This document shows positions 5,297 to 6,587 of a DNA stretch of 6,587 nucleotides, in pieces (positions within the stretch are counted from its first letter, which is position 1; each line of letters begins with the position of its first letter). The stretch is from NCBI GenBank assembly GCA_902495985.1, contig CABUZF010000067.1:1-6587 (forward strand). The letters run 5' to 3'. Made by a program: the position numbers and the translations under genes. The notes below the pieces were generated by a model that searched no databases, was not told where the DNA came from, and saw nothing but the letters and a program-made list of their open reading frames with translations. This DNA comes from an uncultured Collinsella sp. (lineage in GTDB: Bacteria; Actinomycetota; Coriobacteriia; Coriobacteriales; Coriobacteriaceae).

Positions 5297-5362
5297 ACCT
5301 TTCCAAAACCCAACCAAAAGCCGACCAAACACTGACCAAATGCTTGACCATAAAGGGCCAAA
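5297..5362 (-). repeat. Phased array of six 11-bp TTTGG-type repeats upstream of recA
   Basis: Read on the minus strand, the stretch divides into six consecutive 11-mers: TTTGGCCCTTT, ATGGTCAAGCA, TTTGGTCAGTG, TTTGGTCGGCT, TTTGGTTGGGT and TTTGGAAAGGT. Five begin with TTTGG in exact register; the second has TGG shifted by one base. The 11-bp period is close to one helical turn, so all TTTGG elements face the same side of the DNA. The array ends 26 bp before the recA -35 box. It could be a cooperative regulator-binding site or intrinsically curved DNA. No protein-coding reading is convincing. Confidence 0.7.
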
Positions 5363-5437
5363 TAAGAACAAGGCAGGCAAAAATACACCTATGAACAGCA
5401 CAAACGCTAAATTCTTCTGAGGTCCCTATCTCCACAA

Positions 5438-5461
5438 TTAAGGGGCCCGGAGGCCCCTTAA
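5438..5461 (-). terminator. Hairpin terminator after cinA
   Basis: TTAAGGGGCC and GGCCCCTTAA form a perfect 10-bp stem around a 4-nt loop, starting 7 nt downstream of the cinA stop. On the minus strand the 3' arm ends in UUAAUUGU, a moderate U-rich tail. Its location between cinA and the independently promoted recA supports a terminator role. The stem is symmetrical, so it may also work against opposing transcription. Confidence 0.7.
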
Positions 5462-5468
5462 AACACGT

Positions 5469-5999
5469 CTATTCCATAGAATCGAGCACGCAGACAATGC
5501 GACCCAGTGCCTCCGTGACCGCATGGGCACGAACACACGAACGGTCGCCCTCATAGTGGCAGCGCACAGAGTCCACGACCGGCACTCCCCCATCGGCGGA
5601 ACGATGTGCCCACCCAATATAGAAAGTGCCAGCAGGATCGTCCTTAGTACCACCGCCGGGGCCGGCATAACCCGTTGCGCTCACGGCAATATCGCTCTGG
5701 TACAGCTCCAGCGAACCCGACGCCATCTCGCGCGCAGTTTGATGCGACACCGCGGTGTAGCGGTCGAGCGTCTCCTGCTCAACACCCAGCACGCGATGCT
5801 TAATCTCATCGCAGTAGGTCACCGCACCGCCACGCAGCACGGCCGAGGCGCCCGGGATATCCGCAATCGTCGAGGCGATCATACCCGCCGTCAGCGACTC
5901 AGCCGTCGAAACCGTCACACCCCGAGCGCTCGCGCGCTCAACGATATCGCGCGCCAGTTCCTCGTTATGTGCGGAAATCTGCTCAAAAGAGTCCGTCAT
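5469..5999 (-). CDS. cinA: CinA C-terminal-domain protein (nicotinamide-nucleotide amidase)
   Basis: The product is a 176-residue stand-alone CinA C-terminal domain, the PncC type that hydrolyses nicotinamide mononucleotide to nicotinate mononucleotide and ammonia in the pyridine nucleotide salvage cycle. Family motifs are present: AESLTAG with the putative catalytic Ser35 (33-39), GGAVTY (57-62), SATGYAGPGG (107-116) and a GDR (151-153) near the C-terminus. In Bacillus, CinA is about 416 residues and has an N-terminal COG1058 domain; that domain is missing here and there is no room for it, since the pgsA stop lies just upstream. The start is either the ATG at 5999, 12 nt after pgsA, or the GTG at 6005, 6 nt after it. 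Neither has an ideal ribosome site, so the choice of ATG is tentative. The close spacing implies cotranscription with pgsA. Enzymatic activity is inferred from family. Confidence 0.93.
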   Translation of the reverse strand: MTDSFEQISAHNEELARDIVERASARGVTVSTAESLTAGMIASTIADIPGASAVLRGGAVTYCDEIKHRVLGVEQETLDRYTAVSHQTAREMASGSLELYQSDIAVSATGYAGPGGGTKDDPAGTFYIGWAHRSADGGVPVVDSVRCHYEGDRSCVRAHAVTEALGRIVCVLDSME

Positions 6000-6011
6000 A
6001 CCCACCAGGAC

Positions 6012-6587
6012 CTAGACCGAAAAGACGATCTTGCGGCAGTTCCAGAAGTACTGGGCGCCAGAGATAACGGTCAAGACAACGGCAACGGCATACAGGAAGC
6101 GCGACACCGAGTAGATGCCGAGCGTCAGCGCCACCGGGCCAAGGTGCAAGCCGGCCATAGCAAAAACGCACAGGTAACCGCAGATGGAGACCATCGTGGT
6201 CGCCGTCTTGTACTTGCCGAGCTTATCGGCCGCAACGACCACACCGGCCGCACTCGCGACCATGCGAAGGGCGCTCACCAGAAGCTCACGGAACAGGATA
6301 ATGAACACGGACCACACGGTCACCGCGCCAAAATCCAAGAACAGCAGCAGGGCCGAGAACACGAGCAGCTTATCGGCGATGGGGTCCAAGAATTTACCGA
6401 AGTTGGTGATCTCGTTGCGCGAACGCGCCAGATAACCGTCGACCTTATCGGTGCACGACAGGATCACATACAGAATGAAGGCAGCGGCGGCGAGCGGGCC
6501 GTCGAAGGTGCTCCAATCCGTACAGGCAACACTCGTATGAGACAGCGCCGACACGATCATGAACACCGAAATAAAGACGATACGCAC
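6012..6587 (-). CDS. pgsA: CDP-diacylglycerol-glycerol-3-phosphate 3-phosphatidyltransferase, N-terminus cut by window edge
   Basis: This integral membrane enzyme of the CDP-alcohol phosphatidyltransferase family makes phosphatidylglycerophosphate from CDP-diacylglycerol and glycerol-3-phosphate, the first committed step to phosphatidylglycerol and cardiolipin. The full catalytic signature D-x2-D-G-x2-A-R-x8-G-x3-D-x3-D is visible (DKVDGYLAR then GKFLDPIAD; visible residues 47-72). Several hydrophobic membrane segments follow, for example LLVFSALLLFLDFGAVTVWSV and the C-terminal region. The visible 191 codons are nearly full length; about 10 N-terminal residues (normally a PNxLTxxR segment) lie beyond the edge. 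The edge codon is GTG and should be treated as internal Val, not a start. Other family members such as cardiolipin or phosphatidylinositol phosphate synthases share the motif, but linkage to cinA-recA strongly favours pgsA. Confidence 0.92.
   Translation of the reverse strand: MRIVFISVFMIVSALSHTSVACTDWSTFDGPLAAAAFILYVILSCTDKVDGYLARSRNEITNFGKFLDPIADKLLVFSALLLFLDFGAVTVWSVFIILFRELLVSALRMVASAAGVVVAADKLGKYKTATTMVSICGYLCVFAMAGLHLGPVALTLGIYSVSRFLYAVAVVLTVISGAQYFWNCRKIVFSV

Noticed and set aside
5297..5362. The 11-bp repeats as a CRISPR or iteron array
   Set aside because: Units are too short and directly abutting with no spacers for CRISPR, and there is no replication gene nearby to support iterons.
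5226..5435. A 69-codon minus-strand frame spanning the cinA-recA gap
   Set aside because: It crosses the recA promoter, LexA box and repeat array, has no family motif, and the non-coding signals explain the region better.

Overview
This window looks like a housekeeping locus from a member of the Actinomycetota, probably class Coriobacteriia and perhaps a Collinsella-type gut bacterium. The assignment is an inference from several things: a moderately high GC content, the style of the RecA and RNase Y proteins, a Gram-positive type LexA box (CGAAC-N4-GTTCG), and the co-occurrence of recA, rny (RNase Y) and spoVS. No 16S or tRNA sequence is present to confirm it. Every gene I support lies on the minus strand, so the biological order runs from high to low coordinates.

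Layout in transcription order: (1) pgsA (phosphatidylglycerophosphate synthase), truncated by the right edge of the window; (2) a single-domain cinA/pncC-type nicotinamide-nucleotide amidase, closely following pgsA and ended by a perfect 10-bp hairpin; (3) a 257-bp gap holding a 66-bp array of 11-bp TTTGG repeats and a sigma-70-type recA promoter whose spacer contains a LexA/SOS box; (4) recA and (5) recX, 11 nt apart and probably one SOS-regulated transcript; (6) a second 257-bp gap with a probable recX terminator, a TTGACA promoter and a leader of about 160 nt containing two hairpins; (7) rny; (8) a GHKL-fold ATPase of unknown function that starts one base after the rny stop; (9) a short gap with a perfect 16-bp palindrome inside a candidate promoter; (10) spoVS, encoding an Alba-like protein; (11) possibly the first codons of another gene at the left edge.

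The order pgsA-cinA-recA-(recX)-rny-X-spoVS matches the arrangement familiar from Bacillus and clostridia, where slot X is normally the metallophosphoesterase ymdB. Here slot X holds an unrelated ATP-binding protein with MutL/Hsp90/histidine-kinase-type nucleotide motifs and a possible helix-turn-helix. This is the most novel element in the window: a potential functional partner of RNase Y and SpoVS. The other signals worth attention are the helically phased repeat array upstream of recA and the structured rny leader. I see no mobile elements, CRISPR arrays, tRNAs or rRNAs.
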